Positions 39,095 to 51,514 of a stretch of 64,000 nt of DNA are shown here, piece by piece. The DNA is from Tepidamorphaceae bacterium (GTDB lineage: Bacteria; Pseudomonadota; Alphaproteobacteria; Rhizobiales; Tepidamorphaceae), in assembly GCA_028279445.1 (NCBI GenBank), contig JANQNT010000003.1:1-64000 (forward strand), written 5' to 3'. Positions within the stretch are counted from its first letter, which is position 1; the number at the start of each line of letters is the position of its first letter. The position numbers and the translations under genes are program-made. Below the pieces are notes generated by a model that did no database searches, was not told the origin of the DNA, and saw only the letters and a list, made by a program, of their open reading frames with translations.

Positions 39095-40360
39095 ATGAGC
39101 AAATCGTCTGGCGGCGACTCCAAGAACACGCTGTATTGCTCGTTCTGCGGGAAGAGCCAGCACGAGGTCCGCAAGCTGATCGCCGGGCCAACGGTGTTCA
39201 TCTGCGATGAATGCGTCGAGCTGTGCATGGACATCATCCGCGAGGAGAACAAGACCTCGCTGGTGAAGTCGTCCGACGGCGTTCCCACGCCGAAAGAGAT
39301 TCTCACGGTCCTGGATGACTACGTGATCGGCCAGAAGCACGCCAAGCGGGTGCTGTCGGTGGCCGTGCACAACCACTACAAGCGCCTCAACCACGCCACC
39401 AAGAACAACGACGTGGAGCTGGCCAAGTCGAATATCCTGCTGGTCGGCCCGACGGGTTCGGGCAAGACGCTGCTGGCGCAGACGCTGGCGCGCATCCTCG
39501 ACGTGCCCTTCACCATGGCGGATGCGACCACGCTGACGGAAGCCGGTTACGTCGGCGAGGATGTCGAGAACATCATCCTGAAGCTGCTGCAGGCGGCCGA
39601 CTACAATGTCGAGCGTGCCCAGCGCGGCATTGTCTATATCGACGAGGTCGACAAGATTTCGCGCAAGTCCGACAACCCGTCGATCACCCGCGACGTGTCG
39701 GGCGAGGGCGTGCAGCAGGCGCTGCTGAAGATCATGGAAGGCACCGTGGCCAGCGTTCCCCCGCAGGGCGGGCGCAAGCATCCCCAGCAGGAGTTCCTGC
39801 AGGTGGATACCACGAACATCCTGTTCATCTGCGGTGGCGCGTTCGCTGGCCTTGAGAAGATCATCTCGCAGCGCGGCCGCGGCACCTCGATCGGCTTTGC
39901 CGCCGACGTCCAGGACGTAGATGAAAAGCAGATCGGCGAGATTTTCTCGCAGCTTGAGCCCGAGGATCTGCTCAAGTTCGGCCTGATCCCCGAATTCGTC
40001 GGTCGTCTGCCGGTCATCGCCACACTGGAAGACCTCGACGAGGAAGCCCTCGTCACCATCCTGACGGAGCCGAAGAACGCGCTGGTGAAGCAGTTCCAGC
40101 GGCTGTTCGAGATGGAAAACGTCGAACTGACCATCTCCGAGGATGCGCTGCGCGGTGTGTCGCGCAAGGCCATCGAGCGCAAGACCGGCGCCCGTGGGCT
40201 GCGGTCGATCCTGGAGGCCATCCTGCTCGACACCATGTTCGACCTGCCGAGCCTCGAAGGCGTCGAGGAGGTGGTGATCAGTCCAGAAGTGGTCGATGGC
40301 AAGGCGAGCCCGCTTTACATCTATACCGACCGGGCGGATTCGCGCGAAACCTCGGCCTGA
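39095..40360 (+). CDS. clpX: ATP-dependent Clp protease ATP-binding subunit ClpX
   Basis: AAA+ unfoldase that feeds substrates to ClpP. 421 residues. The N-terminal zinc finger has paired cysteines in YCSFCGK and [10 protein letters not shown]. Walker A is GPTGSGKTL, Walker B lies in VYIDEVDKI, the pore loop region is [10 protein letters not shown], and the IGF-type ClpP loop is seen as TSIGFAAD. In alphaproteobacteria ClpXP degrades CtrA. Start ATG 39095. Confidence 0.98.
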   Translation: MSKSSGGDSKNTLYCSFCGKSQHEVRKLIAGPTVFICDECVELCMDIIREENKTSLVKSSDGVPTPKEILTVLDDYVIGQKHAKRVLSVAVHNHYKRLNHATKNNDVELAKSNILLVGPTGSGKTLLAQTLARILDVPFTMADATTLTEAGYVGEDVENIILKLLQAADYNVERAQRGIVYIDEVDKISRKSDNPSITRDVSGEGVQQALLKIMEGTVASVPPQGGRKHPQQEFLQVDTTNILFICGGAFAGLEKIISQRGRGTSIGFAADVQDVDEKQIGEIFSQLEPEDLLKFGLIPEFVGRLPVIATLEDLDEEALVTILTEPKNALVKQFQRLFEMENVELTISEDALRGVSRKAIERKTGARGLRSILEAILLDTMFDLPSLEGVEEVVISPEVVDGKASPLYIYTDRADSRETSA

Positions 40361-40839
40361 CCGCCAGCCTGTAATGCAATTGCGATGCAGACGTGCAAGG
40401 CTGCTCTGCGCCGTTGTTCGTGATGTCGCACGGCACTTGATCGTGCGCGCGCCAATTGCCATCTGACAGCCAACAGGCCGCCGGTTCGCATTCGGCGGCT
40501 TTGCTGTCCGGGCGACACGTCATCCTGTCGCCGCAGTTCTCCGACCCAATCGGGAATGGCTGTGCGTATGCGTTGGCCGTTATCCGTGTTCTGAACTCAA
40601 CAACTGTGCGCAAAATCGACGCGGTACCGGCGCAACCGGTAGGCGCATGTCGGCATAGGGACTAGACTCAGGATAATCGTGCGCAGTGAGTCGTGGATCG
40701 CAGGGATCGTGCGCATGGCGCGATCGGAGCGCCGAAGCGGCGTGCGGTCGGGAGCGGGCAGCTATTTGAGATGTGGCGCGGTGCGGGTGTGCGCGCTTGA
40801 CCGGCACCGGACCGTGGCCCGATTGAGAGGACTGAAACC
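40361..40839 (+). other. clpX-lon gap
   Basis: 479 bases without a convincing gene. GCCGCCG (40477-40483) and CGGCGGC (40493-40499), followed by TTTGCTG, make a weak terminator-like hairpin about 117 bases after clpX. Near 40672 the motif GATAAT resembles a -10 box but no good -35 was found. The rest looks featureless to me. Confidence 0.4.
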
Positions 40840-43284
<2,445 letters not shown>

Positions 43285-43320
43285 GTCGCGATGAAAATTC
43301 TCCACTGGCAATACAACCGG

Positions 43321-43354
43321 ACCCGCGGGAACCACCCCGCGGGTTTTTCTTTTA
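43321..43354 (+). terminator. Intrinsic terminator after lon
   Basis: ACCCGCGGG (43321-43329) pairs with CCCGCGGGT (43336-43344), followed by TTTTTCTTTTATTT. It is a strong terminator 37 bases after the lon stop and isolates hupB transcription. Confidence 0.9.
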
Positions 43355-43385
43355 TTTCAATGGCTTAGGCGGAATCTGGCATCGT

Positions 43386-43400
43386 TAACGATTACTTAAG
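43386..43400. promoter_or_regulatory. CtrA-type box upstream of hupB
   Basis: TTAA-CGATTAC-TTAA matches the full TTAA-N7-TTAA site, about 110 bases before the hupB ATG and after the lon terminator. A GANTC methylation site (GAATC) lies at about 43372-43376. CtrA control of this gene is inferred. Confidence 0.5.
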
Positions 43401-43510
43401 GTTTCCCATGCGCAATCGTGAAGGTTGCGAAAAACGTTGGATTTCTGCGGCTTTTCGCGCATCTAAATGGCAGGCAGCAAGGCTGCCGGTTACCTAGAAG
43501 GAACGCCAAG

Positions 43511-43789
43511 ATGAACAAGCAAGAGCTGATTGCACACGTTGCGGAAGCCTCCGGCATGAAAAAGACGGACGCAGCCAACGCGGTTCAGGCGATGATCGAC
43601 GCCATCGGCGCATCGCTTAAGTCGGGCCAGGACGTGAAGATTGCCGGCTTCGGCAATTTCCAGGTCGCCAAGCGCGCTGCCTCCATGGGCCGTAACCCGC
43701 GCACCGGTGAGCCGGTTCAGATCCCGGCGGCCAAGCTGCCCAAGTTCAAGGCCGGCAAGGCGCTCAAGGACATGGTCAACGCCGCCTGA
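43511..43789 (+). CDS. hupB: HU family DNA-binding protein
   Basis: Nucleoid protein that bends and compacts DNA. 92 residues. The family pattern is MNKQELIAHVAEASGMKKTDA, then VKIAGFGNFQVAKRAASMGRNPRTGEPVQIPAAKLPKFKAGK. The DNA-contacting tip is GRNPRTG. A Shine-Dalgarno AGAAGGA precedes ATG 43511, and just upstream GGCAGC-AAG-GCTGCC (43473-43487) forms a small hairpin. It follows lon, the standard lon-hupB order. Confidence 0.97.
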   Translation: MNKQELIAHVAEASGMKKTDAANAVQAMIDAIGASLKSGQDVKIAGFGNFQVAKRAASMGRNPRTGEPVQIPAAKLPKFKAGKALKDMVNAA

Positions 43790-43933
43790 TCCTTCGCCGA
43801 TCTTTCGCTGCAAGCCGGGCCCGGGCGCGCATGTCGCGCTCGGGCCCGCTGCTTTGTGGCTTGCCGTCCGGCAGGCATCCCTCTGGCAGCCTTGCAAGCG
43901 CGCGGCGATCCGCGATAGGGGAAGCTCAGGTGC

Positions 43934-44009
43934 GGGCGGTTAGCTCAGTTGGTAGAGCGCCACGTTTACACCGTGGATGTCGGGAGTTCGAGCCTCTCAC
44001 CGCCCACCA
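43934..44009 (+). tRNA. tRNA-Val (anticodon UAC)
   Basis: 76-base cloverleaf. The acceptor GGGCGGT pairs with ACCGCCC; D loop TTAGCTCAGTTGGTAGA; anticodon stem CCACG/CGTGG with loop TTTACAC, giving UAC. The CCA end is encoded. Confidence 0.97.
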
Positions 44010-44164
44010 CACCAGGCGCTGGACGAATGCCGCGGATCGCGTTGCGGATGTCGGCAGGACGCGCGCTTGAACCGCCGGCGATGCTGCTTGACTATACAGG
44101 GGCGCTCACGTAAACCGCCTCACTCTCAAGGTGGCGATTTCGGCGCCGCGAGCCCTGGTTTTCA

Positions 44165-44242
<78 letters not shown>

Positions 44243-44410
44243 CCCAACCCAAGATCCCCGATGGGAATGCCCGCTCTCCTGGATGCGCGATGCGGTTCGG
44301 CGCATTTCACGCTGCCGATTTACCGCAAATGTGTGACACTGTGCGTGTGGCTGGCGGGTTGACGCCGGCTGCGGGCAGAGGACGTAGGCGCACAGGCTGG
44401 CGACGTGGCG

Positions 44411-44857
44411 ATGGGACGGGACCTCGACAGCGCGGACCAGGCAATCCTGAATGCCCTGAGCGAAGACGCGCGCATGCCGCTGGCGACATTGGCCAAGGAG
44501 GTCAACCTGTCGCGCAACGCACTTCGCAACCGGCTTGAGCGGCTGGAACGCGACAATGTCATCTCCAAGTACACGATCATGCGCGGGGACGGGAAACCGC
44601 AGCGCGAGAAGACGATCGCGCTGATCATGATCGTGCGCCGGGACCGCATGCGCGGCGCCGACGTCACCACCGCGTTGAAGAAGATACCCGAAGTGCGCGC
44701 CTGTTACGTGATGAGCGGCAAGCTCGATCTCGTCGCGCATGTTGAAGTCGACAGGAACGAGCGGCTGAACGACATCTGCGCCGAGATCTGGGACATGCCC
44801 GGCGTCATCGATACGCGCACCAACATCGTGCTCTCGACGGTCGTCGACCGGAAGTAG
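44411..44857 (+). CDS. Lrp/AsnC-family transcriptional regulator
   Basis: About 148 residues. The N-terminal helix-turn-helix is LDSADQAILNALSEDARMPLATLAKEVNLSRNALRNRLERLERDNVI. The C-terminal RAM domain has VTTALKKIPEVRACYVMSGKLDLVAHVEV. Such proteins sense amino acids and form octamers. A GTG at 44405 is the alternative start. Its position about 900 bases from a putative sodium:alanine symporter gene suggests, but does not prove, that it senses alanine or a related amino acid. Confidence 0.9.
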   Translation: MGRDLDSADQAILNALSEDARMPLATLAKEVNLSRNALRNRLERLERDNVISKYTIMRGDGKPQREKTIALIMIVRRDRMRGADVTTALKKIPEVRACYVMSGKLDLVAHVEVDRNERLNDICAEIWDMPGVIDTRTNIVLSTVVDRK

Positions 44858-45323
44858 CCATTTCGTCCATGTGCGGCGCAAATCGCGCAGTCCGGATGCG
44901 ATTTTGGTCACATTGCACGGTTTCCGCTGCGCATTCGCAACCCTACGGTTCGGTCAAACGAGTGCGGCGGACGGGCACTTTCGAAGGCACCTGTGGCTTA
45001 TCGACAAGCCGAATTGGCAATACGCGACCGCATCGTCAGCAAAGACGAATGCCGTCGGAACGATGCTGTCGACGAGACAGCTTTTTAATCGCAGGGATGG
45101 AATTCGGCGGATACGCGGTGGGGCCAAGAACGCGCTCGACTGGCGGTCCGGCGGAACGCCAGTCCCGGTTCGACCGGGACTGGCGACAGAGGGGGTGCGA
45201 GGCGTGGATGCGTAAGAAAGACAGTGACGCCGAATTCAGTCGCTTGCTCTGACAACGCATGCCTCGCGGCCCGCAATCGAGAGGCTTGGTGGGAAGCCTC
45301 CTGCAACAGCGGGGACGTCACAA
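44858..45323 (+). other. Lrp-USP gap with long perfect hairpin
   Basis: 466 bases with no credible gene. The main structure is CGCCAGTCCCGGT (45157-45169), loop TCG, ACCGGGACTGGCG (45173-45185): 13 perfect base pairs. No T-run follows, so it is not a simple terminator. It may be a REP-like palindrome or a regulatory RNA element upstream of the USP-symporter pair. Confidence 0.5.
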
Positions 45324-45758
45324 ATGACCCTGAAATACGTCGTTGGATATGACGGCAGCCCGGCGTCGCGCCGGGCGGCGGAGTTTGCTCTCGAGCAGGC
45401 CAGAAAGTGCGACGCGGCAGTCGTCGTCGCGCACGTTCTGGAGTGGTCTCCGTACTCCTTCCTCACGCCCGAGGAAATCGAGGAGCGCCACAAGCGCCGC
45501 AACGAGGAACTGGCGCGGGCGGAAACCGCCGTCATCGAGCCGTTCAAGCAGGACATCGCCGGTCGCGGCGTCACCGTGGAGGCGATCATCCGCTACGGCC
45601 ACATCGCCGACACCATCTGCGACATCGCCAGCGAGGTCGGCGCCAGCCAGATCTTCATCGGCCGCGATGGCAGCAGCGCCATCTCGGCACGCGTCTTCGG
45701 ATCGGTCGCGGGCAGCATCGTGCAGACCACGCCGGTGCCCTGCACGATCGTTCCCTGA
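45324..45758 (+). CDS. Universal stress protein (UspA family)
   Basis: 144 residues. The ATP-binding signature G-x2-G-x9-G-S is intact in [31 protein letters not shown]. The N-terminal [23 protein letters not shown] is typical. The gene lies 23 bases before the symporter gene, in the same direction. Close pairing of a UspA protein with a sodium symporter suggests that ATP or energy status may modulate uptake, as proposed for other transporter-linked Usp proteins; this is inference. Confidence 0.92.
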   Translation: MTLKYVVGYDGSPASRRAAEFALEQARKCDAAVVVAHVLEWSPYSFLTPEEIEERHKRRNEELARAETAVIEPFKQDIAGRGVTVEAIIRYGHIADTICDIASEVGASQIFIGRDGSSAISARVFGSVAGSIVQTTPVPCTIVP

Positions 45759-45781
45759 TCCGGTCCTGGAGGAAACAGACA

Positions 45782-47329
45782 ATGAAGCGGGCAAACCTAT
45801 TCGCGGCGACAATCGCCGCATTCATGTCGATGACCGGTGCTGCAATGGCACAGGATGCCGGCCGGTCGGTCGACCAGATCGTCAACGAGACATTCGCCGG
45901 TGCGACCGGCTGGTTCGTCGCACTCATCTTCAGCCCATTTCCGGGCACCAGCTTTCCGTGGATCGTCGCCTGGCTGGTCGTCGCGGCCACGGTGTTCACG
46001 CTCTACTTCGGCTTCATCCAGTTCCGCGCCTTCACCCACTCCATCTCGCTGGTGAAGGGTGATTACGCCGATCCCAACGATGCCGGCGAGGTCAGTCATT
46101 TCCAGGCGCTGGCGACCGCTCTGTCGGGCACGGTCGGGCTTGGCAACATCGCCGGTGTCGCGGTCGCGGTCGGCATCGGCGGGCCGGGTGCGACGTTCTG
46201 GATGATCCTGGCCGGCCTGATGGGCATGGCCTCCAAGTTCACCGAGTGCACGCTCGGCGTGAAGTACCGCAACGAATATCCCGACGGCACCGTGTCCGGC
46301 GGACCGATGTACTACATCACCAAGGGCTTCAAGGAACGCGGTATTCCCGGCGGACGGATTCTGGCGGTGATGTTCGCGATCTTCTGCATCCTGGGTGCGC
46401 TGGGCGGCGGCAACATGTTCCAGGCCAACCAGGCGCACCAGCAGATTGCCGGCGTGGTGGGCGACTATCCCGGCTGGATCACCGGCCTCGTCTTCGCGGC
46501 CGTCGTCTTCGCCGTTATCGTCGGCGGTCTGAAGTCGATCGCCCGGGTGACCGAGAAGGTCGTTCCCTTCATGGGCGTCATGTACGTGCTGACCGCGCTG
46601 GTGATCATCACCATGAACTACGACAAGATCGGCTGGGCCTTCGGCCAGATTTTCGAAGGCGCCTTCACCGGACTCGGCGTCGCCGGCGGCATGGTCGGCG
46701 CACTGATCCAGGGCTTCAAGCGGGCGGCGTTCTCCAACGAGGCCGGCGTCGGCTCGGCGGCCATCGCCCATTCGGCGGTGCGCACCAAGGAGCCGATCAC
46801 CGAAGGCTTCGTCTCGCTGCTCGAGCCGTTCATCGACACGGTGGTGATCTGCACCATGACGGCGCTGGTGATCATCATCACCGGGCAGCTCCTGATCGAC
46901 CCCGTCACCGGCAACTATGTCGTCGAGAACGGCGTCATCGCGACCGTCGGCGGCACCTCCGGCGTCGGCCTGACATCGGCGGCCTTCGGCAGTGCCTTGT
47001 CATGGTTCCCGTACATTCTGGTGCTGGCGGTGATCCTGTTCGCCTTCTCGACCATGATCTCCTGGTCCTACTACGGCCTGAAGGCCTGGACCTACCTGTT
47101 CGGCGAGGGCAAGACCAAGGAACTGGTCTTCAAGGTCATGTTCTGCGTCTTCGTCGTTATCGGAGCGGCGGCGAACCTTGGCCCGGTCATCGACTTCTCC
47201 GATGCGGCGATCTTCGCCATGGCGGTGGTCAACGTCATCGGCCTCTACTTCCTGATGCCGATCGTGAAGCGTGAACTGAACAGCTATCTCGGCCGTCTGA
47301 AATCCGGCGAGATCAGCAAGTTCGCCTAA
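45782..47329 (+). CDS. Sodium:alanine symporter family (AGCS) transporter
   Basis: Imports alanine or a related amino acid with Na+ across the inner membrane. 515 residues with about 11 hydrophobic helices. Family motifs are [28 protein letters not shown], the GVKYR loop, [29 protein letters not shown] and [15 protein letters not shown]. Unusually, the first 24 residues look like a cleavable signal peptide ([19 protein letters not shown]), as found in a subset of alphaproteobacterial members. Start ATG 45782 follows GGAGGAAAC. Confidence 0.9.
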   Translation: MKRANLFAATIAAFMSMTGAAMAQDAGRSVDQIVNETFAGATGWFVALIFSPFPGTSFPWIVAWLVVAATVFTLYFGFIQFRAFTHSISLVKGDYADPNDAGEVSHFQALATALSGTVGLGNIAGVAVAVGIGGPGATFWMILAGLMGMASKFTECTLGVKYRNEYPDGTVSGGPMYYITKGFKERGIPGGRILAVMFAIFCILGALGGGNMFQANQAHQQIAGVVGDYPGWITGLVFAAVVFAVIVGGLKSIARVTEKVVPFMGVMYVLTALVIITMNYDKIGWAFGQIFEGAFTGLGVAGGMVGALIQGFKRAAFSNEAGVGSAAIAHSAVRTKEPITEGFVSLLEPFIDTVVICTMTALVIIITGQLLIDPVTGNYVVENGVIATVGGTSGVGLTSAAFGSALSWFPYILVLAVILFAFSTMISWSYYGLKAWTYLFGEGKTKELVFKVMFCVFVVIGAAANLGPVIDFSDAAIFAMAVVNVIGLYFLMPIVKRELNSYLGRLKSGEISKFA

Positions 47330-47349
47330 AGCCAAAGCGTGTCGGGCGT

Positions 47350-48180
47350 TCAACGTCCGGCACGCATTGCCACAACCAGATGTCCGGGAACGGGCACACC
47401 GTCCTCATTGCGGACAGTGATCGGTTCGCAGGATGCAAGCGCCAATCCCGCACGCTCCAAGGCACGGGCGACGTAGTCGCGATCGTGGGCGAAGCGCTGG
47501 CGCGGTCCGACCCGGTAGCCACATGCGCCTATCTGTCCGGCGGGCAATGTCTCGGTGGAGGTGGCGAAGAGACCACCGGGAGACAGGCATGCGGCGATCC
47601 GCGCGAACAGTTTTTCGAGCGCGCCGAGATAGGGCAGTACGTCGGCAGCGGTGATCAGGTCCCAGGTCTCGTCGCCCGCCGCATCGAGGAACGCCTCGAC
47701 ATCGCCGACATAGAGATCATCGTACAGGCCATGCTCGCCGGCCGCCGCGACCATGGCCTCGGAGAGGTCGATGCCGGTGCGATGGGCAGTTACATCCTCC
47801 AGGGCCTCGGCGACCAGACCGGTGCCGCAGCCAAGGTCCAGCAGGCGCGGGTAGGGTCGTTCAGACCCTCGTGCGGGCAAGGCGTCCAGGGCGGTGCGGA
47901 TCAGGTTCGGCACGTCATAGCCGAGCTGGTCGACCAGAATGGCCTCGAAGGCGTCCGCATGCTGGTCGAACAGCGTCATCACATAGGCGGGCGGCGCACG
48001 TTCCGGCGTCTCGCCGCGCTCCAGCGCCGCCAGGCGCATCGCCGCACCGCAACAGTCGGTCGGATCGATGTCGAGCACCTCTCGCCAGGCTTGCGCGGCG
48101 TCCTCGATATGTCCGGCCTTCTCCAGCGCCAGAGCACGCTCGTAGGCGCGTTCCAGCATGCTCAGGTCAAGATCGGTCAT
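47350..48180 (-). CDS. SAM-dependent methyltransferase with N-terminal TPR-like segment
   Basis: 276 residues. Residues about 5-55 form a TPR-like pair of helices (YERALALEKAGHIEDAAQAWREVLDIDP). The methyltransferase part has motif I LLDLGCGTGLVAEAL and acidic motif II GIDLSEAMV, then DLITAADVLPYLGALEKLFARIAACLSPGGLFATS. The layout matches uncharacterised TPR-methyltransferase proteins of alphaproteobacteria; the substrate is unknown. The ATG at 48180 follows GGGAG. It converges on the symporter gene. Confidence 0.8.
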   Translation of the reverse strand: MTDLDLSMLERAYERALALEKAGHIEDAAQAWREVLDIDPTDCCGAAMRLAALERGETPERAPPAYVMTLFDQHADAFEAILVDQLGYDVPNLIRTALDALPARGSERPYPRLLDLGCGTGLVAEALEDVTAHRTGIDLSEAMVAAAGEHGLYDDLYVGDVEAFLDAAGDETWDLITAADVLPYLGALEKLFARIAACLSPGGLFATSTETLPAGQIGACGYRVGPRQRFAHDRDYVARALERAGLALASCEPITVRNEDGVPVPGHLVVAMRAGR

Positions 48181-48246
48181 GGTGGCTCCCGGTCCGGGCC
48201 TGTAGCCGCAGGGTGCGTTGGTTTGGATACACAACTGCATCAATTC

Positions 48247-48267
48247 ACCGCATACTGTCTATGCGGT
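48247..48267. promoter_or_regulatory. Palindrome in the nuo promoter region
   Basis: ACCGCATA-CTGTC-TATGCGGT is an eight-base inverted repeat with five-base gap. It lies in the 279-base gap between the methyltransferase start and nuoA, and so could bind a dimeric regulator. I do not recognise the family. Confidence 0.4.
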
Positions 48268-48459
48268 CGCATTGCCCTAGATGCTATGACGCGGTAAGCC
48301 TTCCGCGAAGGGGCGTCGGGCGCGTGAATCGCGTTCGTCAGACCACTCGACGCGCCACCCCACGAGACGTATCGGCGCCGTTGGGCAGATCGGTTGTCCG
48401 CCAGGCGCGCAGTCGCGATATTCGCCACTGCGCGCGAGAACCGCGAAACGGAACGCTCC

Positions 48460-48825
48460 ATGCCGGATATCCTGCAGGACTATCTTCCAATCGCGATCTT
48501 CATCGGCATTTCGTCCGTCATCGGACTTGCCTTGATGCTGTCGCCGTTCCTGCTGGCCGTCAGCAATCCCGATAGCGAGAAGGTGGCCGCCTACGAATGC
48601 GGTTTCGCGCCGTTCAACGCGGCGCGGATGAAATTCGACATCCGCTTCTATCTGGTCGCCATCCTGTTCATCATCTTCGACCTGGAGGTGGCGTTCCTGT
48701 TCCCCTGGGCCGTCGCCTTCGGCGATCTGGGCTGGTACGGCTTCTGGTCGATGATGGTGTTCCTCGCCGTGCTGACCATCGGTTTTGCCTATGAGTGGCG
48801 CAAGGGAGCGCTGGAATGGGATTGA
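48460..48825 (+). CDS. nuoA: NADH-quinone oxidoreductase subunit A
   Basis: Membrane subunit of complex I. 121 residues with three helices. Conserved [44 protein letters not shown] is intact, including the Cys of YECGF. Start ATG 48460. It overlaps nuoB by 10 bases. It heads the operon. Confidence 0.97.
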   Translation: MPDILQDYLPIAIFIGISSVIGLALMLSPFLLAVSNPDSEKVAAYECGFAPFNAARMKFDIRFYLVAILFIIFDLEVAFLFPWAVAFGDLGWYGFWSMMVFLAVLTIGFAYEWRKGALEWD

Positions 48826-49400
48826 CCAAGGACGCACCGGCCACCCTGGTCGCGCCCAAGCCGAGCGGCTTGCTGGACCCGCGCACCGGCCGGCCGGTGG
48901 GGCATGACGACCCGTTCTTCGGTGAGGTCAACGCCGAGCTTGCCGACAAGGGCTTCATCGTCACCGCCACCGACGACGTCATCAACTGGGCGCGCACCGG
49001 ATCGCTGATGTGGATGACGTTCGGGCTGGCCTGCTGCGCGGTGGAGATGATGCAGATGTCGATGCCGCGCTACGACGCGGAGCGCTTCGGCTTCGCACCG
49101 CGCGCCTCGCCACGCCAGTCCGACGTGATGATCGTGGCGGGCACACTGACCAACAAGATGGCGCCGGCGCTGCGCAAGGTCTACGACCAGATGCCGGAAC
49201 CGCGCTATGTCATCTCCATGGGTAGCTGCGCCAATGGCGGCGGCTACTACCACTATTCCTATTCGGTGGTGCGCGGCTGCGACCGGGTGGTGCCGGTCGA
49301 CATCTACGTGCCGGGATGCCCGCCGACGGCGGAGGCGTTGCTGTATGGCGTCATGCTGCTGCAGCGCAAGATCCGCCGCACCGGAACGATCGAGCGCTGA
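48816..49400 (+). CDS. nuoB: NADH-quinone oxidoreductase subunit B
   Basis: Carries the terminal N2 [4Fe-4S] cluster of complex I. 194 residues. Ligand cysteines are in [19 protein letters not shown] and VPGCPPTAE. The first 40 residues are an extension before the conserved core. ATG 48816 lies inside the end of nuoA, after GGGAG. Confidence 0.98.
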   Translation: MGLTKDAPATLVAPKPSGLLDPRTGRPVGHDDPFFGEVNAELADKGFIVTATDDVINWARTGSLMWMTFGLACCAVEMMQMSMPRYDAERFGFAPRASPRQSDVMIVAGTLTNKMAPALRKVYDQMPEPRYVISMGSCANGGGYYHYSYSVVRGCDRVVPVDIYVPGCPPTAEALLYGVMLLQRKIRRTGTIER

Positions 49401-49446
49401 GACACGACTTTCCGCCGGGGACGCGGACGGGGCAGGGTGAGGTTGC

Positions 49447-50046
49447 ATGGACGAAGCGCTGCAGGAACTGTGCGACTACCTCAACACCGTTGCACCGAGC
49501 GAGGTGAGCGCGACAATCAGCCGTGGTGAACTGACTCTCGAGGTGGGGGTCGGCGGTCTGACCAAGCTGATGCGGCTGCTGCACGACGACCCGCAATGCC
49601 AGTTCGTCTGCATGATTGATGTCTGCGGCGTCGATTACCCGGCGCGCGACAAGCGCTTCGACGTCGTCTATCACCTGCTCAGCCCCAAGCAGAACCAGCG
49701 CATCCGCGTCAAGGTGGCGGTCGACGAGCGCACGGCGGTTCCCAGCGTCACCGGCATCTGGCCGGGCGCCGACTGGTTCGAGCGCGAGGCCTATGACCTC
49801 TACGGCATCCTGTTCACCGGTCATCCCGACCTGCGCCGGCTGCTGACCGACTACGGGTTCGAGGGTTATCCCCTGCGCAAGGATTTCCCGCTGACCGGCT
49901 ATGTCGAGGTACGCTATGACGACGGACGCAAGCGGGTCGTCTACGAGCCGGTGAAGCTGAACCAGGAATTCCGCAATTTCGACTTCCTGTCGCCGTGGGA
50001 GGGCACCGACTACGTGCTGCCCGGCGACGAGAAGGCGAGCGAGTAG
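49447..50046 (+). CDS. nuoC: NADH-quinone oxidoreductase subunit C
   Basis: Peripheral arm subunit near the quinone site. 199 residues, separate from nuoD. The 30-kDa signature is [45 protein letters not shown], then [18 protein letters not shown] and [13 protein letters not shown] 49447. Confidence 0.98.
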   Translation: MDEALQELCDYLNTVAPSEVSATISRGELTLEVGVGGLTKLMRLLHDDPQCQFVCMIDVCGVDYPARDKRFDVVYHLLSPKQNQRIRVKVAVDERTAVPSVTGIWPGADWFEREAYDLYGILFTGHPDLRRLLTDYGFEGYPLRKDFPLTGYVEVRYDDGRKRVVYEPVKLNQEFRNFDFLSPWEGTDYVLPGDEKASE

Positions 50047-50077
50047 CGAACACCCGAAGGGCCCCAAGCCAGCACCC

Positions 50078-51268
50078 ATGTCCGAGCACGACGTCCGCAA
50101 CTTCACCATCAATTTCGGGCCGCAGCATCCGGCGGCCCACGGTGTGCTGCGTCTGGTGCTCGAACTCGACGGCGAAGTGGTGGAGCGGGTCGATCCGCAT
50201 ATCGGGCTGCTGCATCGCGGCACCGAGAAGCTGATCGAGTACAAGACCTATCTGCAGGCGGTGCCCTATTTCGACCGGCTCGACTACGTCGCACCGATGA
50301 ACCAGGAACACGCCTTCGCGCTGGCCGCCGAAAAGCTGCTCGATATCGAGGTGCCGATCCGCGGTCAGCTTATCCGCGTGCTGTATTCGGAGATCGGTCG
50401 GCTGTTGTCGCATCTGCTCAATGTCACCACCCAGGCGATGGATGTGGGCGCGCTGACGCCGCCGCTGTGGGGCTTTGAGGAACGCGAGAAGCTGATGATC
50501 TTCTACGAGCGGGCCTCGGGCGCGCGCATGCATTCGGCCTACTTCCGGCCCGGCGGCGTGCATCAGGATTTGCCCGACCAGCTCATCGCCGACATTCACG
50601 ACTTCTGCGACCCGTTCCTGAAGGTCTGCGATGACATCGAGGGGCTGCTGACCGACAACCGCATCTTCAAGCAGCGCAATGTGGATATCGCCGTGGTCAA
50701 GCTGGATGATGCCTGGAAATGGGGCTTTTCCGGCGTCATGGTGCGCGGCTCCGGCGCGCCGTGGGACCTGCGCAAGAGCCAGCCCTACGAGTGCTATTCC
50801 GAACTCGACTTCGACATCCCCGTGGGCAAGAACGGCGACTGCTACGACCGCTACCTGATCCGCATGGAGGAAATGCGCCAGTCCGTCTCCATCATGCGGC
50901 AGTGCATCGAGCGGCTGTCGTCGGCGGAGGGCGGCGGGCCGGTCGCCTCCACCGACGGCAAGATCGTGCCGCCCAAGCGCGGCGAGATGAAACGCTCGAT
51001 GGAAGCCTTGATTCACCACTTCAAGCTATACACGGAAGGCTATCACGTGCCGGAAGGCGAGGTGTATGCCGCCGTAGAGGCGCCAAAGGGGGAATTCGGC
51101 GTCTATCTGGTCTCTGACGGTTCAAACAAACCCTATCGCTGCAAGATCCGCGCGCCCGGTTTTGCGCACCTGCAGGCGATGGATTTCCTGTGCAAGGGCC
51201 ACATGCTCGCGGATGTTTCCGCGATCCTTGGCTCGCTCGACATCGTATTTGGAGAAGTTGATCGATGA
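50078..51268 (+). CDS. nuoD: NADH-quinone oxidoreductase subunit D
   Basis: 49-kDa subunit forming the quinone pocket with NuoB. 396 residues. Motifs are [41 protein letters not shown] and the C-terminal [13 protein letters not shown]-like [15 protein letters not shown] and [13 protein letters not shown]. Start ATG 50078. Its last four bases ATGA overlap the next small gene. Confidence 0.98.
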   Translation: MSEHDVRNFTINFGPQHPAAHGVLRLVLELDGEVVERVDPHIGLLHRGTEKLIEYKTYLQAVPYFDRLDYVAPMNQEHAFALAAEKLLDIEVPIRGQLIRVLYSEIGRLLSHLLNVTTQAMDVGALTPPLWGFEEREKLMIFYERASGARMHSAYFRPGGVHQDLPDQLIADIHDFCDPFLKVCDDIEGLLTDNRIFKQRNVDIAVVKLDDAWKWGFSGVMVRGSGAPWDLRKSQPYECYSELDFDIPVGKNGDCYDRYLIRMEEMRQSVSIMRQCIERLSSAEGGGPVASTDGKIVPPKRGEMKRSMEALIHHFKLYTEGYHVPEGEVYAAVEAPKGEFGVYLVSDGSNKPYRCKIRAPGFAHLQAMDFLCKGHMLADVSAILGSLDIVFGEVDR

Positions 51269-51486
51269 AGGTCTTTCAGTTGGGTTGCCTGTTGGCGACG
51301 GTTGCCGCCGTCATCGCCTCGCTCAGCATCGGGGCGCCGATCTGGGTGACCACGCTGCTGATAATCTCGGTGGTGGTGGTGCAGCTTGCGCTTGAATACC
51401 GCCGTTCCACCCTTGCCGGCGCGGCGGATGACGACATTTCCGTCGAAACGCCGAAGTCGCCGGCCGACAAACCCGCAAACGCCTGA
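51265..51486 (+). CDS. Small two-helix membrane protein of the nuo operon
   Basis: 73 residues, not a standard complex I subunit. It has one hydrophobic helix at about residues 5-22 and a second at about 27-44 ([17 protein letters not shown]), then a polar acidic tail. The ATG at 51265 overlaps the nuoD stop by four bases (ATGA), strong evidence of translation. A small protein at this place occurs in some Rhizobiales; I cannot name a family. It may be an accessory or assembly subunit. Confidence 0.7.
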   Translation: MKVFQLGCLLATVAAVIASLSIGAPIWVTTLLIISVVVVQLALEYRRSTLAGAADDDISVETPKSPADKPANA

Positions 51487-51514
51487 GCACGAGCGATAAA
51501 GCGAACCATAGCAA

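Noticed and set aside
44869-45252. 127-codon frame between the Lrp gene and the universal stress protein gene
   Set aside because: No ribosome site, Arg/Cys-rich, and it runs through the perfect hairpin, which is implausible for a coding region.
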